This document shows positions 7,187 through 15,820 of a stretch of DNA of 26,346 nt, in pieces. The notes under the pieces were generated by a model. That model worked only from the letters and a program-made list of their open reading frames with translations, made no database searches and had not been told where the DNA came from. Source of the stretch: an uncultured Eubacteriales bacterium. Lineage in GTDB: Bacteria; Bacillota; Clostridia; Oscillospirales; CAG-382. How positions within the stretch are numbered: the first letter of the stretch is position 1; every line of letters begins with the position of its first letter. The stretch is taken from the NCBI GenBank assembly GCA_900554405.1, contig USHI01000003.1, positions 1 to 26,346 of the forward strand, written 5' to 3'. Position numbers and translations under genes: made by a program.

Positions 7187-9205
7187 ATGAATAACAAAAG
7201 CAAACTTCCGCTGCGGTATATTTCAATGCTGCTTGCGCTGCTGCTGCTTATCGCCGCGGCAACGGTTTTGCTGTTTATAAATCAGACAGCCGCTGCCGTT
7301 GTTTTGTGCGCCTCGCTTGTTTACGGCGGAGTCGTCTTCTTTGCGCTACGGCGCAGGATACGCTCACGCATCGGGCTCGAAAGCGCCGGGATCCAGCAAA
7401 TGCTTTCATCTTTTGTGGGCGAGATCGATTCGCCGATCATGGTAGTAAACGAAACAAACCGCATTATCTGGAGCAACATCGGCTTTGATTCGCTCCCGGA
7501 TGTGAGTAATCACCACATAACCTCCGGCGCGGGCAAGCTTTTCGGCGGTGCCGTTTCCTATGCAAACCTTTCAGCCGCCTGCGGCAGTACCGGCGGATGC
7601 ATCGATGTCGAAACAGCCGCCGGCCCGTTCTCGGTCCGGGCATTTCCGCTTGATTTCGGCGGTCAAAGGCTTTTCGGTACGATATGGTACGACCGAAGAT
7701 CGGTCACGGAGCTGCAAAAAATGCTCGATGACGGGGCTATCCGCATCGCATATATAGTCATTGATAATACAAACGAAGTCACGCAGGAAATACAGGAAAA
7801 CCGGCGTTTCGGCTCCGCTACCGTCAACAAGCTGCTTACAGAATGGGCAAACAGCTACAACGCAATGCTCATCGAATACGATCGCGACAAGTATGTAATG
7901 CAGTTCGAAAACCGTTTTCTTTCCGATATGATCAACAGCCGCTTCGATATTATCGATCGGGTGGTGGAAAGCTCGCTCGGCGAATCCCCTGTTCCGATAA
8001 CCATTTCTATCGGCGTTTCGGCAGGAGAGGGCACATTGCTCGAAAAACGTGAATCGGCTCAATCGGCGCTTCGTTCGGCGCTCCAACGCGGCGGCGCGCT
8101 TGCCGTTGTCCGTACCCCCGACGGCGAGGACAGCTACGGCGGCCGCACAAAGGCGGTGCAGAGGCAGACAAAAATCCGTTCCCGGCTCTGCCGCGATCTG
8201 CTGTTCGATCTTATCCCGAAGTCGAGCAATGTTATCATAATGGGGCATCAAAGGCCGGATTTCGATTCGATCGCATCCAACATCGGTATTTCCAAGCTCG
8301 TATATTCCTTCGGCAAACCGTATTCCATTGTTGCCGATGTAAACGATTCCAATATTTCCGGGCTTCTTGCCACTCTTACCGGATTTCCGGAATATGAAAA
8401 CGTTTTTGTCGATGAAGTATACGCGCAGGAGCTTCTGACACCCGATACACTCGTCATCATTACCGACGTTTCCAATCCGGAGCTTTTTGCCGCACGCGGT
8501 GTTTACGATAACGCCAGCCGTGTTGTCGTTATCGATCACCATGCGATAAAGGAAACGCTCGGCGAACAGGTCGTTCAGCCGAGCAATATCGATCCGACGG
8601 CTTCAAGCGCTTCCGAGCTCGTCTGCGAAATACTCGAGCTTTCGCTCAAACCCGGCGTGCTGCGGCCCGAGGAAGCGCAGGTCCTTCTTGCGGGGATCCT
8701 TCTTGATACTCAATACTTTTCCCGCGATACCGGCACCAGAACCTATTCGGCGTGCAGCTTTCTGCGCAATGCAGGTGCGGAAGCCGGTAAGGCAAAGAAT
8801 TTCTTTAAATCGGATATCGCACAGTTCCGTGCCGTTACAAAGATCGAGGAGCGATTCGAGGTATACAAAGAAAGATTCGCCATTTCGGCTTATGATTACG
8901 GCACCGATCCGCAAAACAAGGTCACCGCTTCCAAGGCTGCCGACAGGCTTATCGAGATCGACGGGATATCGGCATCGTTCGTGCTCTATACGCTTGATAA
9001 CGGTGTAAATCTTTCCGCCAGAAGCGACGGCAGCATAAATGTTATCAATATCGCCAAAATGCTTGGCGGCGGCGGGCACTTTCAGTCTGCGGGCGCTTTG
9101 ATCCGCAGGCTCGACGGGGATTCGCCCGGCGTGCCGGTCTTTGATATCGGCGAAGCGGAAGCGATACTCAAAAAAGCAATAGACGAATATATCAGCAACT
9201 CTTAG
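7187..9205 (+). CDS. gdpP: Cyclic-di-AMP phosphodiesterase GdpP (DHH/DHHA1)
   Basis: A 672-residue membrane-bound enzyme that hydrolyses the second messenger c-di-AMP. Domain order matches GdpP/YybT: two membrane helices (about residues 12-52), a PAS-like domain (about 75-125), a degenerate GGDEF domain (about 175-310) without the GGDEF signature, a DHH domain (about 350-500) with GHQRPDFDSI and IDHH (D450-H452), and a DHHA1 domain with GGGGHFQSAGA near residue 630. All metal-binding motifs look intact, so I expect activity. The start at 7187 has GGGAGG eight bases upstream. It has its own consensus promoter. The gdpP-rplI-dnaB order is conserved in Firmicutes, including Bacillus subtilis. 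The TAG stop overlaps the rplI ribosome binding site. Confidence 0.95.
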   Translation: MNNKSKLPLRYISMLLALLLLIAAATVLLFINQTAAAVVLCASLVYGGVVFFALRRRIRSRIGLESAGIQQMLSSFVGEIDSPIMVVNETNRIIWSNIGFDSLPDVSNHHITSGAGKLFGGAVSYANLSAACGSTGGCIDVETAAGPFSVRAFPLDFGGQRLFGTIWYDRRSVTELQKMLDDGAIRIAYIVIDNTNEVTQEIQENRRFGSATVNKLLTEWANSYNAMLIEYDRDKYVMQFENRFLSDMINSRFDIIDRVVESSLGESPVPITISIGVSAGEGTLLEKRESAQSALRSALQRGGALAVVRTPDGEDSYGGRTKAVQRQTKIRSRLCRDLLFDLIPKSSNVIIMGHQRPDFDSIASNIGISKLVYSFGKPYSIVADVNDSNISGLLATLTGFPEYENVFVDEVYAQELLTPDTLVIITDVSNPELFAARGVYDNASRVVVIDHHAIKETLGEQVVQPSNIDPTASSASELVCEILELSLKPGVLRPEEAQVLLAGILLDTQYFSRDTGTRTYSACSFLRNAGAEAGKAKNFFKSDIAQFRAVTKIEERFEVYKERFAISAYDYGTDPQNKVTASKAADRLIEIDGISASFVLYTLDNGVNLSARSDGSINVINIAKMLGGGGHFQSAGALIRRLDGDSPGVPVFDIGEAEAILKKAIDEYISNS

Positions 9206-9215
9206 GAGGTCAATC

Positions 9216-9659
9216 ATGAAGGTCATTTTATTACAGGATGTTAAAGGTCAGGGCAAAAAGGGCGATCTTATCAACGCTTCCGACGGATACGCGCGCAACT
9301 TTCTTCTCCCGCGCAAGCTCGCAAAGGAAGCGGATGCCGGATCAATAAAGCAGATAGAAATACAGAAGGAAAGCGAAGCTTTCCATATTGCCGAAGAAAA
9401 GAGAAAAGCCGAGGAAACCAGGGCGTTCCTTTCCGGCAAATCGATACGGTTCAAAACAACAGGCGGTGCCGACGGCAGGCTTTACGGCGCCGTTACGGCA
9501 AAGGATGTAAGCGAAAAGATCGGCTCCGAACTGGGGCTCGATATCGACAAGCGTCTTATCACCATTTCCGACACGATAAAAACAACCGGCGAATATACCG
9601 TCAGGATCAAGCTCTTTCAGGGGATTTCCGCAGAGCTGAAGCTTATCGTGGAGGCATGA
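9216..9659 (+). CDS. rplI: Large ribosomal subunit protein bL9
   Basis: A 147-residue protein with the classic bL9 N-terminus (MKVILLQDVKGQGKKGDLI) and the RNA-binding segment DGYARNFLLPRKLA. A charged connecting helix (about residues 45-75) leads to the C-terminal domain. The length is the family norm. A very strong ribosome binding site, AGGAGGT at 9204-9210, overlaps the gdpP stop codon. bL9 binds 23S rRNA near the L1 stalk and helps keep reading frame. It lies between gdpP and dnaB as in other Firmicutes. Confidence 0.97.
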   Translation: MKVILLQDVKGQGKKGDLINASDGYARNFLLPRKLAKEADAGSIKQIEIQKESEAFHIAEEKRKAEETRAFLSGKSIRFKTTGGADGRLYGAVTAKDVSEKIGSELGLDIDKRLITISDTIKTTGEYTVRIKLFQGISAELKLIVEA

Positions 9660-9683
9660 TTAAATTTTTCGGGAGCATTTACA

Positions 9684-11063
9684 ATGGCGGAACTTGACAG
9701 CAGCACGGCGATAAAAAGAATGCCGTATTCCCTGGAGGCGGAGCAGGCCTTGCTCGGCACGGTCATCGTTGATTCCGAACGCTTTGCGGATATAGCTTCG
9801 CTGAAAGACGAGGATTTTTATCTCGAACAGCACAAAAGCATATTCGCCGCAATGCGCGAAATGTTCAACGAAAACAAGCCGATCGACCCCGTTACGCTCA
9901 TTGATGCGCTTACAAGGCTCGGCACATATACGGAAGGCGATGCCGCAAAATATATTAAGCTGCTTGCCGATTTTGCCGTCAATTCCGTAAATGTCGAGCA
10001 ATATGTCGGCATAGTCAAGGATAAATCCCTTTTGCGTGCGTTGATTGATGCCTCCCGCGATATTTCCGATCTCGCATACAGCGAACGCGGCGCCGTTTCG
10101 GATGCGGTAAACTATGCGGAGCAGCGGATATATTCCATTTCACAGGATAAATACAGCGATGGCTTTGACAATATCAGGGATGTAATAGTTCAGCATTATA
10201 ATACGCTGAAAATGTTGAAGGATAACCCGGAAGCTCTGTCCGGTACACCCACAAAATTCGATTCACTGGACAGGGTGCTTGTCGGAATGGGGGCAGGCGA
10301 TCTTGTCGTAGTCGGCGGAAGACCGGGTATGGGCAAAACCAGCTTTTGTATGAATGTAGCGACGAATGTTGCAAAATCCACCCGGAAGAACGTGGCGATC
10401 TTTTCGCTTGAAATGTCGTCGGAGCAGCTTGTTTCCCGTATGCTTTCGAGCGAAGCGCTCATCGACAGCTCCTCGATGCGTTCCGGCCGGCTCACGGATG
10501 ACGATTGGAGGCATCTTGCGGAAGCGGCAAGCGTGCTTTCCGAAACAAACATATATATAGATCCGAGCACGAATACCACCCCGACAGCCATGAAATCAAA
10601 GCTGAGAAGGCTTGATAATATCGGGCTGGTCGTCGTCGACTACCTGCAGCTTATGGCACCCGATGTGGCGAACGACAACCGGGTTCAGGAAATAGCCGGT
10701 ATTACGCGTTCGCTCAAGCTTATGGCAAAGGAATTCGGGATCCCGGTGATACTCTGCTCGCAGCTTGCGCGTCAATCCGAAAACCGCAAGGACAGGCAGC
10801 CGATGCTTTCCGACCTTCGCGATTCCGGCGCAATAGAGCAGGATGCGGACATTGTTCTTTTCATATACCGCAGCGATTATTACGAACGCAAGGACGGAGA
10901 ATCGCAGGACGGTACGGCGGGCAATTCGGATTACATATCCGCAGAGATCAATGTCGCCAAAAACCGTCACGGCGGCACAGGTGTCGTGAAGCTTGCCTGG
11001 GTCGGCAAGTATTTCAAATTTATGAGTATAGAGGAAAACATCGCCGATGTATCGGGAGTCTGA
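9684..11063 (+). CDS. dnaB: Replicative DNA helicase DnaB
   Basis: A 459-residue hexameric helicase that unwinds DNA at the replication fork. The N-terminal domain (about residues 10-115) begins PYSLEAEQALLG, as is typical. The RecA-like C-terminal domain has Walker A GRPGMGKT (212-219), Walker B LVVVDYLQLM, the DLRDSGAIEQDAD segment and the arginine-finger region KNRHGGTG. Length and motifs are normal, and no intein is present. The start at 9684 has GGGAG eight bases upstream and lies 24 bases after rplI. The last 17 bases overlap the start of tilS. This corresponds to the gene called dnaC in Bacillus subtilis. Confidence 0.97.
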   Translation: MAELDSSTAIKRMPYSLEAEQALLGTVIVDSERFADIASLKDEDFYLEQHKSIFAAMREMFNENKPIDPVTLIDALTRLGTYTEGDAAKYIKLLADFAVNSVNVEQYVGIVKDKSLLRALIDASRDISDLAYSERGAVSDAVNYAEQRIYSISQDKYSDGFDNIRDVIVQHYNTLKMLKDNPEALSGTPTKFDSLDRVLVGMGAGDLVVVGGRPGMGKTSFCMNVATNVAKSTRKNVAIFSLEMSSEQLVSRMLSSEALIDSSSMRSGRLTDDDWRHLAEAASVLSETNIYIDPSTNTTPTAMKSKLRRLDNIGLVVVDYLQLMAPDVANDNRVQEIAGITRSLKLMAKEFGIPVILCSQLARQSENRKDRQPMLSDLRDSGAIEQDADIVLFIYRSDYYERKDGESQDGTAGNSDYISAEINVAKNRHGGTGVVKLAWVGKYFKFMSIEENIADVSGV

Positions 11064-12423
11064 GCTTGTTTGCTCCGTTTGGAATTACCTCGACGGTATC
11101 CGCATTGAAACGGAGGGAAAGGGAATATGCGCCTGCCTTTCCGGCGGAGCGGATTCGGTCGCGCTGCTTTCGGCGCTTGAAGAGCTTTCGGGCGAATTCG
11201 GGTACAGGCTTTACGCCTGTCATTTCAACCACGGTATCCGCGGCGCGGAGGCGGACAGGGATGAAAAATTCTGCAAAGACCTGTGTGCCCGCCTAGGTAT
11301 AAAGATATTCTGCGGTCGGGACGATGTTCCGGCGTATGCGGCTCTTTACGGTAAATCCGTCGAAGAAGCGGCGCGCGAATGCAGATATGCGTTTTTTTCG
11401 CGTATTCTCGCAAAGCGGGATATAGACTTCTGCGCCACCGCTCACAACATGAACGACGATGCCGAAACATTGCTTATTAACCTCTGCCGGGGCTCCGGTT
11501 CCAACGGCGCTTCCAGCATTTCACCTCGCAACGGCAGCATCCTCCGACCGATGCTGAAAGTACCGCGCAGCGAGGTGGAATCCTACCTTGCCGCTGTCGG
11601 CAGGGAATATATTACAGACAGCACAAACCTTTGCGATGATTACACACGCAACTATTTCCGCCACGAAGTACTGCCGGCTATCGAAAAGGTATACCCGAAC
11701 GCCGTTGCGGCACTTTCATCCTTTGCCGATTCCGCGAGGGAGGACAGAGCGTATTTCGAAAGCGTTACGGAAGGGCTCGGCGGGGATCTTACCGGTTTGC
11801 CGAAACCGCTTCGTGACCGTGTAATTTTAAGAAAATATAAAGACTTTACCGGTAAAATTGCTTCAAGGCAGGTTTTGAATTCGGTCTCCGCGGCTCTTGC
11901 AGCCGGCGGGCGGAAAGTTGTATTTATCGATAACGGGACGGAGGCTGTGACCGACAACGGCACCGTGGCATTTTTCAGGCGTTCGAGCGGGAATGCGCCG
12001 CTTTACGATGAAGTCCTTCTTGCCGGCGGCGAAAACAATGTTCTGGGCAGAAGAGCGGCGGTGTATGTCGGTGCCGCAGAAGGTGCGTTTATTAACAAAG
12101 TGTTCACCGAAAACACCCTCGAATCTGCTAATATATCCGGGAATCTCCGCGTGCGCAACCGCCGCGAGGGCGACCGTATATGTATCCGCGGCGTGAACCG
12201 CAGCGTTAAGAAGCTGTTTATCGAAAACGGTATACCGAAGGAATACCGTTCGCATATCCCGGTGATACTTGATGACATGGGTATCATATATATACCATTT
12301 GTCGGCATCTCCGACAGAGTATTTTCCAAAACCCCGGAAAAACCGATCCATATTACAACAGTATTGAATAATACAGAACCCGAAAGGTGGGGCGTTGCCT
12401 ATGAAAAAAAGAAGCAGCGGTAA
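11047..12423 (+). CDS. tilS: tRNA(Ile)-lysidine synthase TilS
   Basis: A 458-residue ATP-dependent enzyme that converts the wobble cytidine of the CAU anticodon of a minor tRNA-Ile to lysidine, so that it reads AUA. The PP-loop is SGGADS (32-37), and HNMNDDAETLL and RPML follow as in the family. The C-terminal part (about residues 360-440) holds the TilS substrate-binding domain, with GDRICIRGVNRSVKKLFIE. AUA is a common codon in most plus-strand genes here, consistent with need for this enzyme. The gene starts 17 bases inside dnaB, with GAGGAA about ten bases upstream, and overlaps ftsH by 23 bases at its end, which suggests translational coupling. The hpt gene often found between tilS and ftsH in Firmicutes is absent. 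Confidence 0.94.
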   Translation: MYRESELVCSVWNYLDGIRIETEGKGICACLSGGADSVALLSALEELSGEFGYRLYACHFNHGIRGAEADRDEKFCKDLCARLGIKIFCGRDDVPAYAALYGKSVEEAARECRYAFFSRILAKRDIDFCATAHNMNDDAETLLINLCRGSGSNGASSISPRNGSILRPMLKVPRSEVESYLAAVGREYITDSTNLCDDYTRNYFRHEVLPAIEKVYPNAVAALSSFADSAREDRAYFESVTEGLGGDLTGLPKPLRDRVILRKYKDFTGKIASRQVLNSVSAALAAGGRKVVFIDNGTEAVTDNGTVAFFRRSSGNAPLYDEVLLAGGENNVLGRRAAVYVGAAEGAFINKVFTENTLESANISGNLRVRNRREGDRICIRGVNRSVKKLFIENGIPKEYRSHIPVILDDMGIIYIPFVGISDRVFSKTPEKPIHITTVLNNTEPERWGVAYEKKKQR

Positions 12424-14470
12424 GTTTATAATACTTGCCTACATTTTGTTTTTTGTCCTGATAATAGTGATCGCGAATTCGATTATGTCCGGCAATACGA
12501 GCCAAAAGGAGATCGATTACAGCGAAGTAGTGCAGATGTTCCGCGACGGCAAGGTAAAGCGCTTTTATATCGACGGCAGCACCAGTACGCTTTATCTTTC
12601 CGAAAAGGCAGAGAATGTCAAGGAAGGCGCGAGCGCTGCGGACGGAAAGTTCGAATACCGCCAAGCTTTGTGCAGCCACAAGCTGCTCAGCTTCACCTCA
12701 TTCAAGGAAGACTGCGGCGATCTGATTAAAGAACAGCTCGGTGTCAGTATAGATGATTATACCTATAAAGCCCCGAAGGAGATCCCCTGGTGGGTCGCAT
12801 ATCTCCCTTATCTTATAATTGTTATCGCCTTTGTGTTCATGTTCTGGTACTTCGTTGTGCGGTCGAGCAAAAACGGCAGCGGCGGCGGTATTGGCAGACT
12901 CAATTCCTTCAACAAGGCACGCACAAAGCTCGGCAGCGACGAAAAGAAAAAGGTTCTCTTTACCGATGTGGCCGGTGCGGATGAGGAAAAGGAAGAATTG
13001 CAGGAGGTTGTCGACTTTCTTCGAAACCCCGGCAAGTATTCCGAACTGGGTGCAAGGATTCCGAAAGGCGTTTTGCTTGTAGGCGCTCCCGGTACCGGTA
13101 AAACACTGCTTGCAAAGGCTGTCGCGGGGGAAAGCGGCGTTCCGTTTTACTCCATCTCCGGCTCGGACTTTGTCGAAATGTATGTCGGTGTCGGCGCTTC
13201 GCGCGTGCGCGATCTGTTTGAAACGGCTAAAAAAACCGCGCCCTGCATTATTTTTATAGATGAGATCGATGCCGTCGGGCGGCACAGAGGTGCAGGTCTT
13301 GGCGGCGGGCACGACGAACGCGAACAGACTTTGAACCAGCTTCTTGTCGAAATGGATGGGTTCGGTGTCAATGACGGTGTTATCGTTATGGCGGCAACAA
13401 ACCGTCCGGATATCCTCGATCCCGCGTTGCTTCGCCCCGGAAGATTCGATCGCCAGATAACGGTCAATTATCCGGATATCAAGGGCAGGGAAGAAATACT
13501 GAAGGTTCACGCCCGGAATAAACCGCTGGGCAAGGATGTTGACCTTGCTACTGTCGCAAAGACGACCGTCGGCTTTACCGGTGCGGATCTTGCAAATCTT
13601 CTCAACGAGGCCGCTCTCCATGCGGCACGAAAGAAGAAAACCGTAATCAATACCGATGATATCGAGGAAGCGACGATAAAAGTCATTGTCGGCCCTCAGA
13701 AGAAATCCAGCATAATCCTGCCGGAGGAAAAGCACAAAACCGCCGTACACGAAGCCGGCCACGCGATCGTGCAGAAGCTTGTCGGATCCCCCGATCCTGT
13801 ACACCAGATCTCCGTGATACCGAGCGGGCGCGCACTCGGATACACGCTTTCCTTCCCGGAGAAGGATAAACGCAGCGTTTACAAAAACGAACTGCTGGAT
13901 AATATATGTATGCTGCTCGGCGGCAGAGCGGCGGAACAGCTTGTAAACGGCGATATATCCGGCGGCGCCTCCAACGATATGGAGCGTGCAACCGAGATCG
14001 CACGCAATATGGTCACAAAGCTCGGCATGAGCGATGTGCTCGGCCCGGTTGTCTATTCTTCGGAAAACAACGAGGTTTTCCTCGGCAAGGATTTCGGAAC
14101 GACCAAAAACTATTCCGAAAAAATAGCCGAGCTTATCGACGACGAGATAGAAAAGATCATCAAGGGCCAGTTCGAACGCGCTTTGAAAATACTTGGCGAC
14201 AACCGCGATATAGTCGAATTCATTGCCGATTATCTTGTCAAGCACGAGATTATGGACGGCGAGCAATTCGAGCTCTGCTTCCGCGATGGCGTTACCGAAG
14301 CCGATCTTGATGCGGTTTCCGAAAGAAAAGCAAACCGCAACAGCAAGGAAAATGAGGAACGCCGCGCCGAGCTTGAAAAAGCAAAAAGCGAAAGAAAGAG
14401 AAAAACTCCTCGTGCCGACGACGATTCCGGGAAGGATGATATCTTTTCGGACGACGTATTTAAGGAATGA
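12401..14470 (+). CDS. ftsH: ATP-dependent zinc metalloprotease FtsH
   Basis: A 689-residue membrane AAA protease that degrades misfolded and short-lived membrane and cytosolic proteins. An N-terminal helix (about 9-28) is followed by an external domain, and a second helix (about 128-150) precedes the AAA module. That module has Walker A GAPGTGKT (228-235), Walker B FIDEID and the second region of homology ATNRPDILDPALLRPGRFDR. The zinc site is HEAGH (450-454) with a downstream Asp in GGASNDME. The C-terminal tail is highly charged. All catalytic residues are present. The start is the ATG at 12401, inside the end of tilS, with AAAGGTGG ten bases upstream. A TTG two codons earlier is less likely. 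A probable terminator follows. Confidence 0.96.
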   Translation: MKKRSSGKFIILAYILFFVLIIVIANSIMSGNTSQKEIDYSEVVQMFRDGKVKRFYIDGSTSTLYLSEKAENVKEGASAADGKFEYRQALCSHKLLSFTSFKEDCGDLIKEQLGVSIDDYTYKAPKEIPWWVAYLPYLIIVIAFVFMFWYFVVRSSKNGSGGGIGRLNSFNKARTKLGSDEKKKVLFTDVAGADEEKEELQEVVDFLRNPGKYSELGARIPKGVLLVGAPGTGKTLLAKAVAGESGVPFYSISGSDFVEMYVGVGASRVRDLFETAKKTAPCIIFIDEIDAVGRHRGAGLGGGHDEREQTLNQLLVEMDGFGVNDGVIVMAATNRPDILDPALLRPGRFDRQITVNYPDIKGREEILKVHARNKPLGKDVDLATVAKTTVGFTGADLANLLNEAALHAARKKKTVINTDDIEEATIKVIVGPQKKSSIILPEEKHKTAVHEAGHAIVQKLVGSPDPVHQISVIPSGRALGYTLSFPEKDKRSVYKNELLDNICMLLGGRAAEQLVNGDISGGASNDMERATEIARNMVTKLGMSDVLGPVVYSSENNEVFLGKDFGTTKNYSEKIAELIDDEIEKIIKGQFERALKILGDNRDIVEFIADYLVKHEIMDGEQFELCFRDGVTEADLDAVSERKANRNSKENEERRAELEKAKSERKRKTPRADDDSGKDDIFSDDVFKE

Positions 14471-14477
14471 CGATCAG

Positions 14478-14516
14478 AATGCTCTGGCGCCGGTAACCCC
14501 TGCGCCGGAGCGTTTT
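14478..14516 (+). terminator. Probable intrinsic terminator after ftsH
   Basis: Arms at 14481-14490 and 14502-14511 pair over ten base pairs with one G-U, extendable by three A/U-rich pairs, around an 11-base loop. A short T-run (14513-14516) follows. The GC-rich stem just after the ftsH stop codon fits a terminator, although the T-run is short and partly takes part in the pairing. Confidence 0.5.
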
Positions 14517-14584
14517 GCGGTGAATAAAAAAATCCCCGGCGGTTATCCTTCGATTATAAACAATTATTTTCGGAGGTAACGGAT

Positions 14585-15820
14585 ATGAAGAAATCCGAAT
14601 CGTTTTTCAAAGGAAGTCTCGGCTTTGCCATTATCGCTCTGACGTTGCTTGCTACTGCCGTCACCGGGCTTTATTTCGGCGTTGCACTCGGCAGGAACGC
14701 GCTACGAGAAGGCGATATCAGTGACGAAAGCGAGCTGCTTTTTGATCTTTCGGAACCGGTTTCCGAGGTTCCGGAGAAGCTTACTTCCGCTTCGGACGGT
14801 TCGGCCGCATTTGCCGAATCTTTCGCTTCTGCGGCAGAAAGCGAACCGGAAACATCAGCTTCGCGGGCAGAGGGCACGGAAATCGAGCACGGTTGGGTCA
14901 TCAATTCACACGGGTATACCTATCTGTATAACGGGCGCGGGTATCGCCAGTTCAATTACGGCAGTGCGGCACTCGGCCGTTATGTCGATAACCTTGCGGC
15001 GTTTTGCAGGGAAGTGACCGGAAGTTCGAGAGTTTTCAACCTTCCTGCGCCGGTAAGCACAACATTCGCCGATATCCCGCGTGAGATATATAAAGAGGAT
15101 AATTTCTACAATCTTCCGCAGAGCACATTTGTCGCGGCGGTTTCAACAGAGCTCGGCGCGGATGCGGTGACGATCGATATCGTAGACCGACTCGAATCGC
15201 TGTATGATGCGGGAGAAAGCGTTTATTATAATACCGACAGCAACTGGACTCCGCTTGCAGCTTACCATGCCTATGAAGCATTCTGCAATGCGGCGGGTAT
15301 AAAATCGCTTCCCGTTTCGGAATTCGGAAATTGCGGGTACGGCGGTTTTCTCGGCGATTTTTACAAAGCAACCGGTTCGGCTCTGCTTGCGGAAAACGAG
15401 GATGACTTTTATTGCCTTACTCCGCCGAAGGGTATTACGACGGAGCTCAATGCATACGTTTCGGGCAAAAAGCGCTCCGGTTACAGTCTTTGTGCGAACA
15501 GGTATTCGAAGGACGACCCATTCGGGGTCTATTTCGGAATTAAGGCATCACGTTACGAGATCATCAGCAATGCCGAAGGCGGCGGAAGCCTGCTTGTCAT
15601 CGGGGATACCTCCTGCCGCCCGTTGATACCTCTTCTTACAGCGCATTATTCACGGATCGATTATATCGATCCGGCGACTTTTCAGGAAAACCTTATCGAA
15701 TTCGCCGCAAAGCGCAACTATGATGATATACTGATTTCAATGTACACCGTAAATGCGGTAAGCGGAGCCGAAGTCCCGGCTTTTGCAAATCTTATCGGGA
15801 GTAAAGATAATGGACAATAA
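14585..15820 (+). CDS. Membrane-anchored AlgX/DHHW-like protein with altered active-site motifs
   Basis: A 411-residue protein with one N-terminal membrane helix (about residues 12-35) and an acidic, Ser/Glu/Ala-rich linker (about 40-100). The external domain resembles AlgX/AlgJ or DHHW-type SGNH-like proteins, which in other systems act in O-acetylation of surface polysaccharides. YNTDSNWTPLAAYHAY (D218-W221) corresponds to the DxHW motif, and LLVIGDTSCRPLIPLL (D341, T342) to the GDS nucleophile motif. The usual histidine is asparagine and the usual serine is threonine, so normal catalysis is doubtful. No MBOAT acyltransferase is adjacent. The start at 14585 has GGAGG eight bases upstream. 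No convincing promoter is visible. Its end overlaps the methyltransferase gene by 11 bases. The family call is inferred from motif placement. Confidence 0.68.
   Translation: MKKSESFFKGSLGFAIIALTLLATAVTGLYFGVALGRNALREGDISDESELLFDLSEPVSEVPEKLTSASDGSAAFAESFASAAESEPETSASRAEGTEIEHGWVINSHGYTYLYNGRGYRQFNYGSAALGRYVDNLAAFCREVTGSSRVFNLPAPVSTTFADIPREIYKEDNFYNLPQSTFVAAVSTELGADAVTIDIVDRLESLYDAGESVYYNTDSNWTPLAAYHAYEAFCNAAGIKSLPVSEFGNCGYGGFLGDFYKATGSALLAENEDDFYCLTPPKGITTELNAYVSGKKRSGYSLCANRYSKDDPFGVYFGIKASRYEIISNAEGGGSLLVIGDTSCRPLIPLLTAHYSRIDYIDPATFQENLIEFAAKRNYDDILISMYTVNAVSGAEVPAFANLIGSKDNGQ

Noticed and set aside
7571..8542. Open reading frame of 323 codons on the minus strand
   Set aside because: Antisense shadow of gdpP; low-complexity, cysteine- and arginine-rich translation with no recognisable domain.
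7187..9205. Active diguanylate cyclase
   Set aside because: The GGDEF-like region lacks the GGDEF signature; the DHH/DHHA1 domains and gene order identify GdpP.
12698..14266. Open reading frame of 522 codons on the minus strand
   Set aside because: Antisense shadow of ftsH, whose motifs are complete on the plus strand.
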